The translations under genes were made by a program, and so were the position numbers. Shown here one piece after another: positions 1 through 9,167 of a stretch of DNA of 64,000 bases. Within the stretch, counting starts at the first letter, position 1, and the number at the start of each line of letters is the position of its first letter. Origin of the DNA: Paenibacillus vini (lineage in GTDB: Bacteria > Bacillota > Bacilli > Paenibacillales > Paenibacillaceae); the NCBI RefSeq assembly GCF_018403325.1, contig NZ_BOSL01000007.1, positions 186,001 through 250,000 on the forward strand, written 5' to 3'. A model generated the notes under the pieces. The model searched no databases. It worked only from the letters and a program-made list of their open reading frames with translations, and was not told the origin of the DNA.

Positions 1-573
1 AACATCGAGGAAGATAATAGCATGGAGCAGTATAAGCATGGGGTGGTCTGGTACAACTCGGTTACACTCGCCGTCGGAGACAAAGAAATCCAAGGAGGTT
101 TCGATCTGATCGGCAGTGATCCGAAGCGTTACCAACATGCTTATCAGTTTGAATCTTCGGTCTGGTATGAGGATTGGTCAACCGTTCCAATGAAACTGAT
201 TCTAGGGGGTGCAAGGGTGACAAAACGGGATACGACCCAAAACTGGACCCCGTTAAAACAACCGACCGAATTAAAGCAGTCTCTGGAAGTGACGGTTGAT
301 AAATTCTTGATTCATTTCACCTATTATTTGGACGGCAAGGATTTGGTGGTGGAATCCTGGTCGGATAGTCCGGGATTCGGCGGCATCAGCCAAAGCATGT
401 TGAGCGTCAATGGAAATGAAGTTTATCCGGAGATGGTATCCAATGGCCCAAATTATACCGGCAAAAAGGTGGAGCGTTATAAAGGCGGCTCCGGATTCGA
501 AAATATTTTATGGAATCCCGGATTTTATAACTATTATGATTCTCAGAAGAATGTGGAAGTGAAGTTGAATTAG
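1..573 (+). CDS. 3' end of an unidentified gene (partial)
   Basis: The reading frame is open from the first base of the window, so the gene starts upstream and only its last 190 residues are visible. An internal ATG at 22 has no convincing ribosome binding site. The fragment is rich in Trp, Tyr and beta-strand-like stretches, has no membrane segment and ends in a Tyr/Asn-rich tail. It may be the C-terminal beta domain of a membrane-anchored extracytoplasmic protein, such as the DUF4179/DUF5643 proteins common in Paenibacillus, but this is a guess from composition. A strong terminator follows directly. Confidence 0.55.
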   Translation, partial: NIEEDNSMEQYKHGVVWYNSVTLAVGDKEIQGGFDLIGSDPKRYQHAYQFESSVWYEDWSTVPMKLILGGARVTKRDTTQNWTPLKQPTELKQSLEVTVDKFLIHFTYYLDGKDLVVESWSDSPGFGGISQSMLSVNGNEVYPEMVSNGPNYTGKKVERYKGGSGFENILWNPGFYNYYDSQKNVEVKLN

Positions 574-583
574 ATAGCGTAGA

Positions 584-621
584 AATAAGCCCGGAGAACG
601 CTCCGGGCTTATTCTTTTTTT
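584..621 (+). terminator. Rho-independent terminator
   Basis: A 13-bp perfect stem (584-596 with 601-613, loop AACG) is followed by a T-rich run. It ends the first gene and insulates cotE. Confidence 0.9.
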
Positions 622-685
622 GAGCAGGAAACGTTATTTCTTTACGTTTTTTCCACTCGTACATATTTATTTATCATGGGCTATT

Positions 686-713
686 CAACATTCGCCCAGT
701 TCTTGCATACATA
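686..713 (+). promoter_or_regulatory. Candidate sigma-E-type promoter of cotE
   Basis: CATACATA (706-713) resembles the sigma-E -10 element (CATACAnT), and CAACATT lies 13 bp upstream as a weak -35. cotE of Bacillus subtilis is transcribed by mother-cell sigma factors, so the type is expected. The -35 match is imperfect. Confidence 0.35.
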
Positions 714-746
714 TGTAATGAATGATGTATGGAGGAGGTTTAAATC

Positions 747-1292
747 ATGTCATCGAAATATCAAAGTAGAGAGATCATCACGAAAGCGATCTGCGGAAAA
801 GGTCGTAAGTTCTCTACCGTAACACATACCGTGACTCCGCCACACAGACCGTCGAGCATACTGGGAGCGTGGATTATCAACCACCAGTACGAAGCGGTTG
901 CAGCCGGAGACGGAATTGAAGTTATTGGTACTTACGATATCAACATCTGGTATTCCTACGACAAAAACTCGCAGACAGAAGTAGCCAAAGAGACGGTATC
1001 CTATGTTGAGAATGTGCCGCTGAGTTATCTGGATTCCAGACATCGTGCCTCAACGGTCGAGGTTACTGCGGATGCAACGCAGGAACCAAGTACCGTTGAA
1101 GCGAGCGTATCAGGAGACGGCCGTGTGGCGATTCGCGTGGAGCGGGAATTCGCTGTTGAACTGGTGGCCGAAACCAAGTTGAATGTTCTTGTCGTACCTG
1201 GCGGCGAGGACGGGGATAAAGATTTTGATTTTGGATCCGAGCTCGGCGATTACGAAGATCTGGATCCGGACCTCCTCGACGACGAACTCTAA
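747..1292 (+). CDS. cotE: Outer spore coat morphogenetic protein CotE
   Basis: This is the 181-residue scaffold protein of the outer spore coat, made in the mother cell and needed to recruit outer-coat proteins around the forespore. The N-terminus REIITKAICGKGRKF, the PSSILGAWIINHQY stretch and the YDINIWYSY motif match the CotE family closely. The C-terminus is the usual very acidic tail, here rich in Asp and Leu. The start has a strong GGAGG site 11 bases upstream. In B. subtilis cotE also lies just upstream of mutSL, so the neighbourhood supports the call. Confidence 0.96.
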   Translation: MSSKYQSREIITKAICGKGRKFSTVTHTVTPPHRPSSILGAWIINHQYEAVAAGDGIEVIGTYDINIWYSYDKNSQTEVAKETVSYVENVPLSYLDSRHRASTVEVTADATQEPSTVEASVSGDGRVAIRVEREFAVELVAETKLNVLVVPGGEDGDKDFDFGSELGDYEDLDPDLLDDEL

Positions 1293-1373
1293 GGGACTGT
1301 GGCTGTTTTTACCTTCCCGGCAATATTGAATACGTAGTTATGGTCTACTATATGCGGCAGGGGCGTCGTCGTC

Positions 1374-1395
1374 GAGGGCGGCTGCCCTCTTTTTG
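1374..1395 (+). terminator. Rho-independent terminator after cotE
   Basis: A GAGGGC / GCCCTC stem with a 4-base loop is followed by TTTTTG. Its position argues against any longer 5' extension of the next gene. Confidence 0.7.
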
Positions 1396-1468
1396 TTTAT
1401 TTTTCGTTATACAAAATTGTTGGAGCGGCAATGGGTCAGATCGGCCAACCGGGGGAGGCTTATTGTTC

Positions 1469-3064
1469 ATGACAGTGAATCATGTGTTGAAGGTCTATCT
1501 GGAGCGAGGCGTATTCCGGAACAGGCTGCTTCGGGCGATCGAGGGCCAGGGCGGACCTTATGGAATACTTCGTGATCCTGTTTCTTCAAACGGCGTTAAA
1601 TCCGGCTCCCGAGGAGATGAAATTTGCTTTGGGACACCGGAAGCCTACTTTGGGCAAGGAGTAAGAGAATGGATCATCAACGGCAATTTGGCGGATTTTC
1701 TGGCTTTACAAGTTCCGAAAAGGCAAAAACGACTTGGTGCGGCAGGAATCCCCGCCTCATTGTCCGGCCGTAAAGAGACTGTCGGGGGAGGATTTCAAAG
1801 ACGGTTTGCCGTCAGTGTCTTCCATTTGCAAGCCTTAAACGCGACGCCTATTCAGCCCGGAGGAACCGTAATGCCGCTCCACGGAAACGGGGCGGGGTCT
1901 GACCTGGACCGGGAATCCACGCTATGGAAAAGATTGGCGAGAACGGCCGTTAGAGCGTTATACGCGTTCGGCCTTGACCTGGGTGAAGTCGTCATCCATG
2001 CGGGAGAAGAGGGAAGGTTTACGGTGGAAGAAATTCATCCTTCCGTGATTTATGGAGGGAACCGCACAGCCTTGCTGGTAGCGGAGGCTATGACACGGAT
2101 GCTCGGGGAGTTTGAAAAGTCCTCGCTCCAAGGACAAGGGATTGAGCAAGGTAAAGGGCGAGGAGGGGGGCAACGACCGGGGCCACAGGTTCAACGACTG
2201 GGGCCGCAACGACATGAACAAGGACTAGGAAATGGGCAAGACGCCGGCTACGGCCGGGAGCGGTTGATCGGCATGGACCCTGAATTCCTGCTCTTTGACA
2301 GCAGAACCCGGAAGGTCATCCCGGCTTCGCGGTATTTGGGCCGTCAGGGGATTGCCGGCTGCGATGTGCTGCGTTACCGGGGCCGCCGCTTGTTTCCGTT
2401 GGCCGAGCTGCGCCCCGAGCCGGGAAGCGAGCCGCGGGAATGCCTGAGCCATTTGATGCGGGCGTTTCGCTCTGCACAGGCGGCGATTCCCGACAGCGAG
2501 CTGCTTTGGCAAGCCGGGAGCATGCCGCAGCGAGGTTTTCCGCTCGGCGGGCATCTTCATTTCAGCGGCGTACCGCTCACCGCTGAGTTGCTGCGTACGC
2601 TAGATAACTATCTCGCGCTGCCGGTAGCCCTGATGGAGGATAGCGGAAGCACCCGGCGTCGTCCGTTGTATGGCTTCCTGGGTGACTTTCGGCTCCAGAG
2701 CTACGACGAGAACCTGAGCGGGTTCGAATACCGAACCCTTCCCAGTTTTCTGGTTTCCCCGATGGTGACCAAGGGAGTCGTTGCTTTGGCCCGGTTAATA
2801 ACCGAGGACATGGCGGCCTTCAAGGCGCGGCCGCTGCAGGAAAATCGGGTGTTCCACGCCTTTTACGCCGGTAACAAAGAGATATTGAAACAGAAATGGG
2901 GGCGGCTGGCCGCGGATATTACCGGGGCGCCATCCTTTTCCAGATACGAAGAATATATCGCTCCATTCCTGGCGGCCGTGCGGTCCGGCCGAAGTTGGGA
3001 CGAATCCGCCGACATCCGGCGGTCGTGGAAGTTGCATTCCGATTCCATATCGACGTTGTCATAA
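1469..3064 (+). CDS. Amidoligase-family protein (phiEco32-like COOH-NH2 ligase type 2 domain)
   Basis: A 531-residue protein; ATG at 1469 is chosen because a GGGGGAGG site lies 10 bases before it, and upstream in-frame codons run through the cotE terminator. The C-terminal half begins with GMDPEFLLFD and contains a glycine-histidine stretch (GGHLHFSG) and a GFEYRTLPSFLVSP stretch. These are hallmarks of the glutamine-synthetase-fold COOH-NH2 ligases first defined in phage phiEco32. The N-terminal half (VVIHAG...VEEIHP) looks like a reduced ATP-grasp-type domain. The halves are joined by a Gly/Gln-rich linker around residues 220-260. Related genes occur between cotE and mutS in other Paenibacillus. 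The amide bond formed is unknown; a role in spore coat or cell-surface peptide ligation is inference from position. Confidence 0.75.
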   Translation: MTVNHVLKVYLERGVFRNRLLRAIEGQGGPYGILRDPVSSNGVKSGSRGDEICFGTPEAYFGQGVREWIINGNLADFLALQVPKRQKRLGAAGIPASLSGRKETVGGGFQRRFAVSVFHLQALNATPIQPGGTVMPLHGNGAGSDLDRESTLWKRLARTAVRALYAFGLDLGEVVIHAGEEGRFTVEEIHPSVIYGGNRTALLVAEAMTRMLGEFEKSSLQGQGIEQGKGRGGGQRPGPQVQRLGPQRHEQGLGNGQDAGYGRERLIGMDPEFLLFDSRTRKVIPASRYLGRQGIAGCDVLRYRGRRLFPLAELRPEPGSEPRECLSHLMRAFRSAQAAIPDSELLWQAGSMPQRGFPLGGHLHFSGVPLTAELLRTLDNYLALPVALMEDSGSTRRRPLYGFLGDFRLQSYDENLSGFEYRTLPSFLVSPMVTKGVVALARLITEDMAAFKARPLQENRVFHAFYAGNKEILKQKWGRLAADITGAPSFSRYEEYIAPFLAAVRSGRSWDESADIRRSWKLHSDSISTLS

Positions 3065-3099
3065 GGGATATTTACTCGTAAGCCTCCTTGCCTTTCTGT

Positions 3100-3105
3100 T
3101 ATAAT
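3100..3105 (+). promoter_or_regulatory. Candidate -10 box upstream of mutS
   Basis: A perfect TATAAT lies 34 bases before the mutS start. No good -35 element sits at 16-18 bp spacing, so this is tentative. Confidence 0.35.
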
Positions 3106-3138
3106 AGAGATCTATGAATGGTTATTTGGAGGTTGCAC

Positions 3139-5937
3139 ATGGCTACTTATACGCCGATGATCCAGCAATATTTGAGTGTAAAGGCCCAGGCTCAGGATGC
3201 GTTTCTCTTTTTCCGGCTGGGCGACTTTTATGAGATGTTTTTTGATGACGCCTTGTTGGCGTCAAAAGAATTGGAAATCACGCTGACCGGCCGGGAAGGC
3301 GGCGCTGCGGATAAAATTCCGATGTGCGGCGTGCCCTATCATTCGGCGGACAACTATATTCACCGGTTGATCGAGAAAGGCTACAAAGTCGCCATTTGCG
3401 AGCAGGTAGAAGACCCGGCCTCGGCCAAAGGCGTCGTCCGTCGCGAAATCGTGCGCGTGGTAACGCCCGGTACGGTGATGGAAGGCAAAACCCTTGGTGA
3501 GCGTGCGAATAATTACATATTGTGCGTGACGGAGCGGAACGGCTTGATGGCGCTGGCGACCTGCGATTTGTCGACCGGTGAACTGTACGTCACTTCGGCT
3601 CCGGCCAGTAAAGAATGGCTGCGCGACGAAGTCGGTTTGTACGATCCATCGGAAGTGATCGGGGATGAGGCTCTGCTGGATTGGATCGCGGAACAAGCCG
3701 CCCCGCTCGGCAAGACGGTCGTATATACCCCTTGGGTCAAGACGAGGGAAGAAGACAGCCGGGCGCAATTTGGAGAGGCGCAGTGGATCAGGCTGGAGAG
3801 TGAACGCAGGGACTGCATCGCTCTACTCGTCGGATACCTCGGAGAAACTCAAAAACGTTCGCTTGGACAGCTCACTAAAATTTCGTCCTACGAGCCCGAG
3901 CAGTACATGATTCTCGATCCGTTTACCCGGCGGAATCTGGAGCTAGTTGAGACCGTTAGGGAACGGTCCAAGAAGGGCACGTTATTGTGGCTCCTGGATC
4001 GCACCGAAACGTCGATGGGCGCGCGCTTGCTGCGGCGCTGGATCGATAAGCCTCTCCTGCAGCGAAGCCGGATCGAGGAGCGGTTGGAAGCGGTGGAGGC
4101 CCTGCATGGCGGGTTTATTTTACGGGAGGACCTCCGTCAGGCGCTGCTCGAAATTTATGACTTGGAGCGGCTTACGGGAAGAATTGCCTACGGCAGCGCG
4201 AACGGCCGGGATTTGATCGCCTTGAAGTCATCATTACGCCAGGTGCCTGCGATTAAGGAGCTGTGCGCCGCTTCCTCATCGAGTACGTTACGGGGAATTG
4301 CGGAAGGCATGGATGCTTGTACCGATATAGCCGATATGATCGAATCGGCGATTGCGGACGAGCCTCCGGTCTCGGTCCGGGATGGCAATGTGATCAAGTC
4401 CGGGTTCCATTCCCGGCTCGATGAGCTGCGTGAAGCCGGAAGCAACGGCAAACGCTGGATCGCGGAGCTGGAGGCTTCGGAGCGCCAGGCGACAGGCATT
4501 AAGTCACTGAAGATCGGTTACAACAAAGTGTTCGGCTATTACATCGAAGTTACGAAATCCAATTTATCCGCACTGCCGGAAGGCCGTTACGAGCGGAAGC
4601 AGACATTGGCGAATGCCGAGCGTTTCGTGACTCCTGAGCTAAAAGAGAAGGAGACGCTCATCCTGGAAGCGGAGGAGCAAATGGCCGATCTCGAATACAG
4701 GCTGTTTAACGAGCTCCGTGAACGTATTGCAAGTGATATTGAGCGGTTGCAGCGCCTTGCCGAGCGGATCGCGGAAATCGACGTGCTCCGGTCTTTGGCG
4801 GCCGTTGCTTCCGAGGGCGGGTTTGTGAAGCCGGTCCTGACGGACGGATATGATCTGGTCGTCGAACAGGGCCGCCATCCGGTGGTTGAATCCGTGATGA
4901 AGGATACCGCCTTTATTTCCAACGGCACCAAGTTGCAAAAGAATGAGGCGGGTATCCTGCTCATCACCGGTCCCAATATGGCGGGAAAAAGCACTTATAT
5001 GCGGCAGGTGGCTCTGATCTCCATTCTGGCGCAGATCGGCAGCTTCGTTCCGGCCGCCAAGGCGGAGATCCCGCTGGTTGACCGCATCTTTACCCGGATT
5101 GGGGCAGCGGATGACCTGATCGGAGGCCAGAGCACCTTTATGGTGGAGATGGCCGATATTCAGGTCATGACGGAAAAGGCAACCGCCCGGAGCCTGATCA
5201 TCATCGACGAGCTGGGCCGGGGCACATCGACCAGCGAAGGCATGGCGATCGCTCAGGCGGTGATTGAATATGTGCATGATCATATCGGCTGCAAGGCGCT
5301 CGTTTCGACGCATTTTCATGAACTGGCCCATTTGGAGAGCAGTTTGTCCGGGTTGAGAAACTACCGGATGGCTGTCCAGGAAAGCGGGGATAAGGTACAT
5401 TTTCTCCGTAAGCTGGTCCCTGGCGCAGCCGATACGAGTTATGGCATTTATTGCGCGCGGCTTGCCGGACTTCCCGGAGGAATTATCGAACGAGCCTACG
5501 GATTGCTGCAAGGTTTTGAGCAGGCGGCTGCCGCGGTAACCGCCGGGGTTCATGGAGAAGCGGAAGCAGCACCGACCGCAAGTGCCAATGACCTCGAACT
5601 GTCGGACAAGCAGGTTGCCGGTAAGTTTGGAGCAAAAGCAGGCGAAATGAATAAAGCAACAGCCGGAGGAGATACCTCGGGCTTTACAGTTAAAGAGAAT
5701 GAATCGGAGTCGTTGTTTGAGCAAGACCAGAAATTGGCTGAAGGGGAGAAACAGGAAGTAGTTCAACTTTCGATCTTTGCGGACGAGACTCCGGTTAAGA
5801 AGGCGAAATCTTCTCAGGAAGATCCGGGACTCCGGCTAATCGTCAATATGGTGAAAGAAGCGGACTTGATGAATATGACGCCGCTGGAGGCTATGCAGCT
5901 AATTAATGACCTGAAGCAAAAGGCAAAGAGCTTATAA
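3139..5937 (+). CDS. mutS: DNA mismatch repair ATPase MutS
   Basis: This is the mismatch-recognition subunit of methyl-independent mismatch repair, 932 residues. The N-terminal mismatch-binding domain carries the Phe-x-Glu signature (FYE, residues 30-32). The C-terminal ABC-type ATPase has Walker A GPNMAGKST at about 611-619 and the IIDELGRGTST signature/Walker B region. Start ATG 3139 has a GGAGG site; an in-frame ATG 21 bases upstream lacks one. After the ATPase domain there is an unusually long, low-complexity Ala/Glu/Lys-rich linker (about residues 797-880), then a conserved C-terminal helix likely to be the dimerisation/clamp-interaction tail. It is followed by mutL, as in most Bacilli. 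Confidence 0.98.
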   Translation: MATYTPMIQQYLSVKAQAQDAFLFFRLGDFYEMFFDDALLASKELEITLTGREGGAADKIPMCGVPYHSADNYIHRLIEKGYKVAICEQVEDPASAKGVVRREIVRVVTPGTVMEGKTLGERANNYILCVTERNGLMALATCDLSTGELYVTSAPASKEWLRDEVGLYDPSEVIGDEALLDWIAEQAAPLGKTVVYTPWVKTREEDSRAQFGEAQWIRLESERRDCIALLVGYLGETQKRSLGQLTKISSYEPEQYMILDPFTRRNLELVETVRERSKKGTLLWLLDRTETSMGARLLRRWIDKPLLQRSRIEERLEAVEALHGGFILREDLRQALLEIYDLERLTGRIAYGSANGRDLIALKSSLRQVPAIKELCAASSSSTLRGIAEGMDACTDIADMIESAIADEPPVSVRDGNVIKSGFHSRLDELREAGSNGKRWIAELEASERQATGIKSLKIGYNKVFGYYIEVTKSNLSALPEGRYERKQTLANAERFVTPELKEKETLILEAEEQMADLEYRLFNELRERIASDIERLQRLAERIAEIDVLRSLAAVASEGGFVKPVLTDGYDLVVEQGRHPVVESVMKDTAFISNGTKLQKNEAGILLITGPNMAGKSTYMRQVALISILAQIGSFVPAAKAEIPLVDRIFTRIGAADDLIGGQSTFMVEMADIQVMTEKATARSLIIIDELGRGTSTSEGMAIAQAVIEYVHDHIGCKALVSTHFHELAHLESSLSGLRNYRMAVQESGDKVHFLRKLVPGAADTSYGIYCARLAGLPGGIIERAYGLLQGFEQAAAAVTAGVHGEAEAAPTASANDLELSDKQVAGKFGAKAGEMNKATAGGDTSGFTVKENESESLFEQDQKLAEGEKQEVVQLSIFADETPVKKAKSSQEDPGLRLIVNMVKEADLMNMTPLEAMQLINDLKQKAKSL

Positions 5938-5964
5938 TTCGTATGGTGTTGTTGCCGATTCGCT

Positions 5965-6165
5965 GAACGAGATATAAGGGAGTTTATGGGCGCTATTTGC
6001 GTGATTTTCAACGAAATAGTAAAAATAAAGGATTTTAAGGGGCTTATTTTTCTGATCGGGCGCTCAATAGTCGATTTTAAAGCGTTATGAAGACAAATAA
6101 GGCCCCAAAAGGATCTTAATTTTGAACTCGGATCTGAATTTGGAGAAATAAGGCCCAAATAGTCC
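5965..6165. repeat. AT-rich intergenic repeat between mutS and mutL
   Basis: The roughly 350 bp gap between mutS and mutL has no credible ORF. It contains three related blocks: GGGGCTTATTT (6039-6049), AAATAAGGCCCC (6095-6106) and AAATAAGGCCC (6146-6156). The first is in inverted orientation to the other two and can pair with them. It looks like a decayed interspersed repeat of the genome; no transposase is present. Confidence 0.45.
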
Positions 6166-6294
6166 ATTATTATACCGGGTTAGTAACTCAACTAATTGAT
6201 TTCGGTACGAGTCGTTAATCATCTCGGATTATCGTTTGCAATTTATGACAATTGCTTTCAAATCACCGAGCAGGTGAGCAGGGAGGGAATCATC

Positions 6295-8367
6295 GTGGCA
6301 AAAATAACAGTACTGGACGAGCATATTGCCAACCAGATTGCGGCGGGTGAAGTGGTGGAGCGGCCCGCTTCCGTGGTTAAGGAGCTTGTGGAAAACGCGG
6401 TTGATGCCGGGGCGACGAAAATCGAGGTGCTGGTGGAGGAAGGCGGACTGGAATTGATCCGGGTAACCGACAACGGTTCGGGGATCGAGCCCGAAGACTG
6501 CGAAACTGCTTTTTACCGCCATGCTACGAGTAAAATCGTATCCGGACGCGATCTGTTTCAGATCCGCAGCCTCGGATTCCGCGGCGAGGCCTTGCCGAGT
6601 ATTTCGGCCGTCGCCAAGGTCCGGCTGGTGTCGTCCAGCGATGATACCGGACTTGGCCGGGTAGTTGCGATTGAAGGCGGCACTCTGAAAGAGAATGAGG
6701 AAACAGCCGCACCTCAGGGGACGGACATTACGGTAAAAGAATTATTTTACAATACGCCGGCAAGGCTGAAGTATATGAAAACGATCCAGACCGAGCTCGG
6801 ACATATTTCCGATGTGATGTATCGCCAGGCGCTGGCGCATCCGGAGATCGCCTTCAGCCTTAAGCATAATGGCAATTCGCTGCTGCAAAGCCAGGGGGGC
6901 GGCAATCTGCTGCAGGTTATCGCTTCGATCTACGGGATCAATACCTCCAAAGGGATGATTCCAATCTCGGCCGAAAACCTGGACTACAAAATTTCCGGTT
7001 ACATCGGGCTGCCTGAGATGACGCGTTCCAATCGCGGAGGTATGTCCACGATGGTAAACGGCAGATTTATCCGCAACCAGGGGCTGCAGCAGGCGATTCT
7101 TCGGGCCTATCATACGCTTTTGCCGATCAATCGATATCCTTTGGTCGTGTTGTCGCTGGACATGCATCCTTCTTTGGTCGACGTCAATGTGCATCCGGCG
7201 AAGCTGGAGGTGCGGTTCAGCAAGGAAACCGAGTTGAACGCCTTCGTTGAGACTAGTTTAAGGTCGGTACTGTCCGAGCAGGTGCTCATTCCGCAGGTCG
7301 TCAAGCAGCAGCTCGGGAAGTCGGGTTCCGGATCCTTGATCCAGGAACAGTTTCACTTCCCGGCTGCCCGGCTTGAGGCTGCGCCTACGAGCGCGGCGCC
7401 TAGCATGAGCGCGTCCGGCCCGGCTGCGCCGGCCAGCGGAAGCGGCGGGCGCCCGGGAGCCGCTTCGGCGGCTGCCCCAGGCAGCGCTGCTAGCGCGCCC
7501 TCCGGCGCAGCCCACGGCAGCGCCAGCGCCTACGGCGGCGCACCGGCGGCGCGCACCGACGGCAGCGGCTTCGCGCTGCGCGAGCAGGCCGCGCCAGGCG
7601 CAGCCTACGGCGCCGGCCCGGCCGCGGGCGCCTATGCGCCTTCGGCTCAGCCGCCGCGCCAATCGCAGGCGCCGGGCCAGCCCGGCCGTGCGCAGCAAGG
7701 CGGCTACGCCGCTGCGCCGCAGCCCGTGCCTCCGGCTGCGCAGGAGGCGCTCTATGGCGCGCCCGGCAAGGCGCCGGAGCTGCCGGCCTTTCCTGAGCTG
7801 TCCCTGATCGGACAGCATCACGGCACTTACCTGATCGCCCAAAATGAGAACGGGTTGTATCTGATCGATCAACACGCCGCTCATGAGCGGGTGAATTATG
7901 AATATTATTACGAGAAATTCGGCAATCCGGCGGATGCTTCCCAGGAACTGCTGCTGCCGATCACTCTGGAATTTACGCCGGGCGAGAGCGAGAAGCTCAA
8001 AGAGCGGTTGTCCTGGTTTGAACGGGCGGGGGTCATTCTGGAGCATTTCGGAGGCGGAACCTTCCGAGTCGTGTCCTGCCCTTATTGGTTTCCGCAAGGA
8101 GACGAAGCGGCCGTGATCCAGGAGATGGCCGAATGGGTGCTTAGCGAGCGGGCGATCGATTTGGCCAAGCTGCGCGAGAAATCGTCGATCCTCGTCTCCT
8201 GTAAAGCTTCGATTAAGGCAAACCAGAAGCTGACCAAGGAAGAAGCAGACACCCTGCTTCAGCGACTAGGCGCATGCAAGCAGCCATATACCTGTCCGCA
8301 CGGCCGGCCGATCGTCATTTCTTTTTCCAATTACGATTTGGAGAAACTGTTTAAACGGGTTATGTGA
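6295..8367 (+). CDS. mutL: DNA mismatch repair endonuclease MutL
   Basis: A 690-residue MutL with latent endonuclease. The GTG at 6295 has a GGGAGGG site 8 bases upstream and gives the family N-terminus (MAKITVLDEHIANQIAAGEV); the frame extends upstream but has no site there. The N-terminal GHKL ATPase has ENAVDAGA, DNGSGI and GFRGEAL motifs. The C-terminal domain has the metal-binding endonuclease motif DQHAAHERVNYE (about 525-536) and the CPHGRP motif (about 668), so it is a nicking-type MutL, as in B. subtilis. The linker between them (about 360-500) is extremely Ala/Gly/Pro/Ser-rich and encoded by very GC-rich DNA, unlike the flanks. Confidence 0.98.
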   Translation: MAKITVLDEHIANQIAAGEVVERPASVVKELVENAVDAGATKIEVLVEEGGLELIRVTDNGSGIEPEDCETAFYRHATSKIVSGRDLFQIRSLGFRGEALPSISAVAKVRLVSSSDDTGLGRVVAIEGGTLKENEETAAPQGTDITVKELFYNTPARLKYMKTIQTELGHISDVMYRQALAHPEIAFSLKHNGNSLLQSQGGGNLLQVIASIYGINTSKGMIPISAENLDYKISGYIGLPEMTRSNRGGMSTMVNGRFIRNQGLQQAILRAYHTLLPINRYPLVVLSLDMHPSLVDVNVHPAKLEVRFSKETELNAFVETSLRSVLSEQVLIPQVVKQQLGKSGSGSLIQEQFHFPAARLEAAPTSAAPSMSASGPAAPASGSGGRPGAASAAAPGSAASAPSGAAHGSASAYGGAPAARTDGSGFALREQAAPGAAYGAGPAAGAYAPSAQPPRQSQAPGQPGRAQQGGYAAAPQPVPPAAQEALYGAPGKAPELPAFPELSLIGQHHGTYLIAQNENGLYLIDQHAAHERVNYEYYYEKFGNPADASQELLLPITLEFTPGESEKLKERLSWFERAGVILEHFGGGTFRVVSCPYWFPQGDEAAVIQEMAEWVLSERAIDLAKLREKSSILVSCKASIKANQKLTKEEADTLLQRLGACKQPYTCPHGRPIVISFSNYDLEKLFKRVM

Positions 8368-8384
8368 ACGGAGGAAATTGCTAA

Positions 8385-9167
8385 GTGATTATTACAACGG
8401 GGGACCACGCCGTTCAGGAAGCCGTACGTAGAGCGTCGGCCCTCTCCAAAGAGGCGGGGGTAAAATACGTCCCAAGAAACCGCACATCGCTTCCCAAGCT
8501 GTCGGCGCAACATGGAGGTACGGACATTCTGGTCATTCTGGAAGGCGGAGCAAGGCTCTACCGACCGGATGGAGAAGCGATGCTGTTTCATCCCAGCATG
8601 GCGTTTGTCCGGGCCAAGCGGCTGATTAAAAAAGGTGAGAGCGATCCGATGCTTGAAGCCGCCCGGGTTCAGCCGGGCGATTCCATCATCGACTGCACGG
8701 CGGGTCTCGGCTCGGATGCGGCGGTCTTCGCCTTGGGCGCAGGCCCGGAAGGCCGCGTTCTGGCCCTGGAAGATTCGCTTTCACTATGGAGTTTGATGCG
8801 GGAAGGTTTTGCTTACTATGTATCTGGGGTAAAAGAGTTTGACGAGGCTTTGCGCCGGATCACCGTGAAGCGTGCGGAGCATCTGGAGTTGCTGCGCGGA
8901 CTGCCCGACAAGAGCGCGGATGTCGTATACTTCGACCCGATGTTCCGCGATCCGATTCAGGAGTCGTCCGCCATCTCTCCGCTTCGTTCTTATGCGAACA
9001 ACAATCAGCTTGACCCCGAAGCGATTGCGGAAGCTTGCCGGGTAGCGCGAAAGACGGTGGTGCTGAAAGAAAAAAAAGGGAGCGGAGAATTCGAACGGCT
9101 CGGATTTACGACGCAGTCCCGTTCCCATACCAAAATAGTGTACGGAGTGATTTCGCTTGACCAATAA
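8385..9167 (+). CDS. Class I SAM-dependent methyltransferase, RsmJ-like
   Basis: A 260-residue protein with GTG start 8385 and a GGAGGAA site. A SAM-binding segment reads DCTAGLGSDA near residue 103. The catalytic-type motif is DPMFRDP, comparable to the DPMFP motif of RsmJ, the enzyme that makes m2G in helix 45 of 16S rRNA. The family assignment is by motif; the real substrate in Bacilli has not been inferred from sequence. It sits 17 bp after mutL and overlaps miaA by 11 bp, so it is probably in one transcription unit with them. Confidence 0.8.
   Translation: MIITTGDHAVQEAVRRASALSKEAGVKYVPRNRTSLPKLSAQHGGTDILVILEGGARLYRPDGEAMLFHPSMAFVRAKRLIKKGESDPMLEAARVQPGDSIIDCTAGLGSDAAVFALGAGPEGRVLALEDSLSLWSLMREGFAYYVSGVKEFDEALRRITVKRAEHLELLRGLPDKSADVVYFDPMFRDPIQESSAISPLRSYANNNQLDPEAIAEACRVARKTVVLKEKKGSGEFERLGFTTQSRSHTKIVYGVISLDQ

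Noticed and set aside
407-664. 85-codon minus-strand frame over the first terminator
   Set aside because: It overlaps the coding end of the first gene and a strong terminator and shows no start signals.
4639-5766. 375-codon open frame on the minus strand inside mutS
   Set aside because: It is fully antisense to well-conserved MutS domains, has no ribosome binding site and a composition explained by the mutS codon pattern.
7258-8097. 279-codon minus-strand frame rich in Arg/Ala inside mutL
   Set aside because: Antisense of the GC-rich linker; the Arg-rich translation is a by-product of GCG/GGC codons on the other strand.
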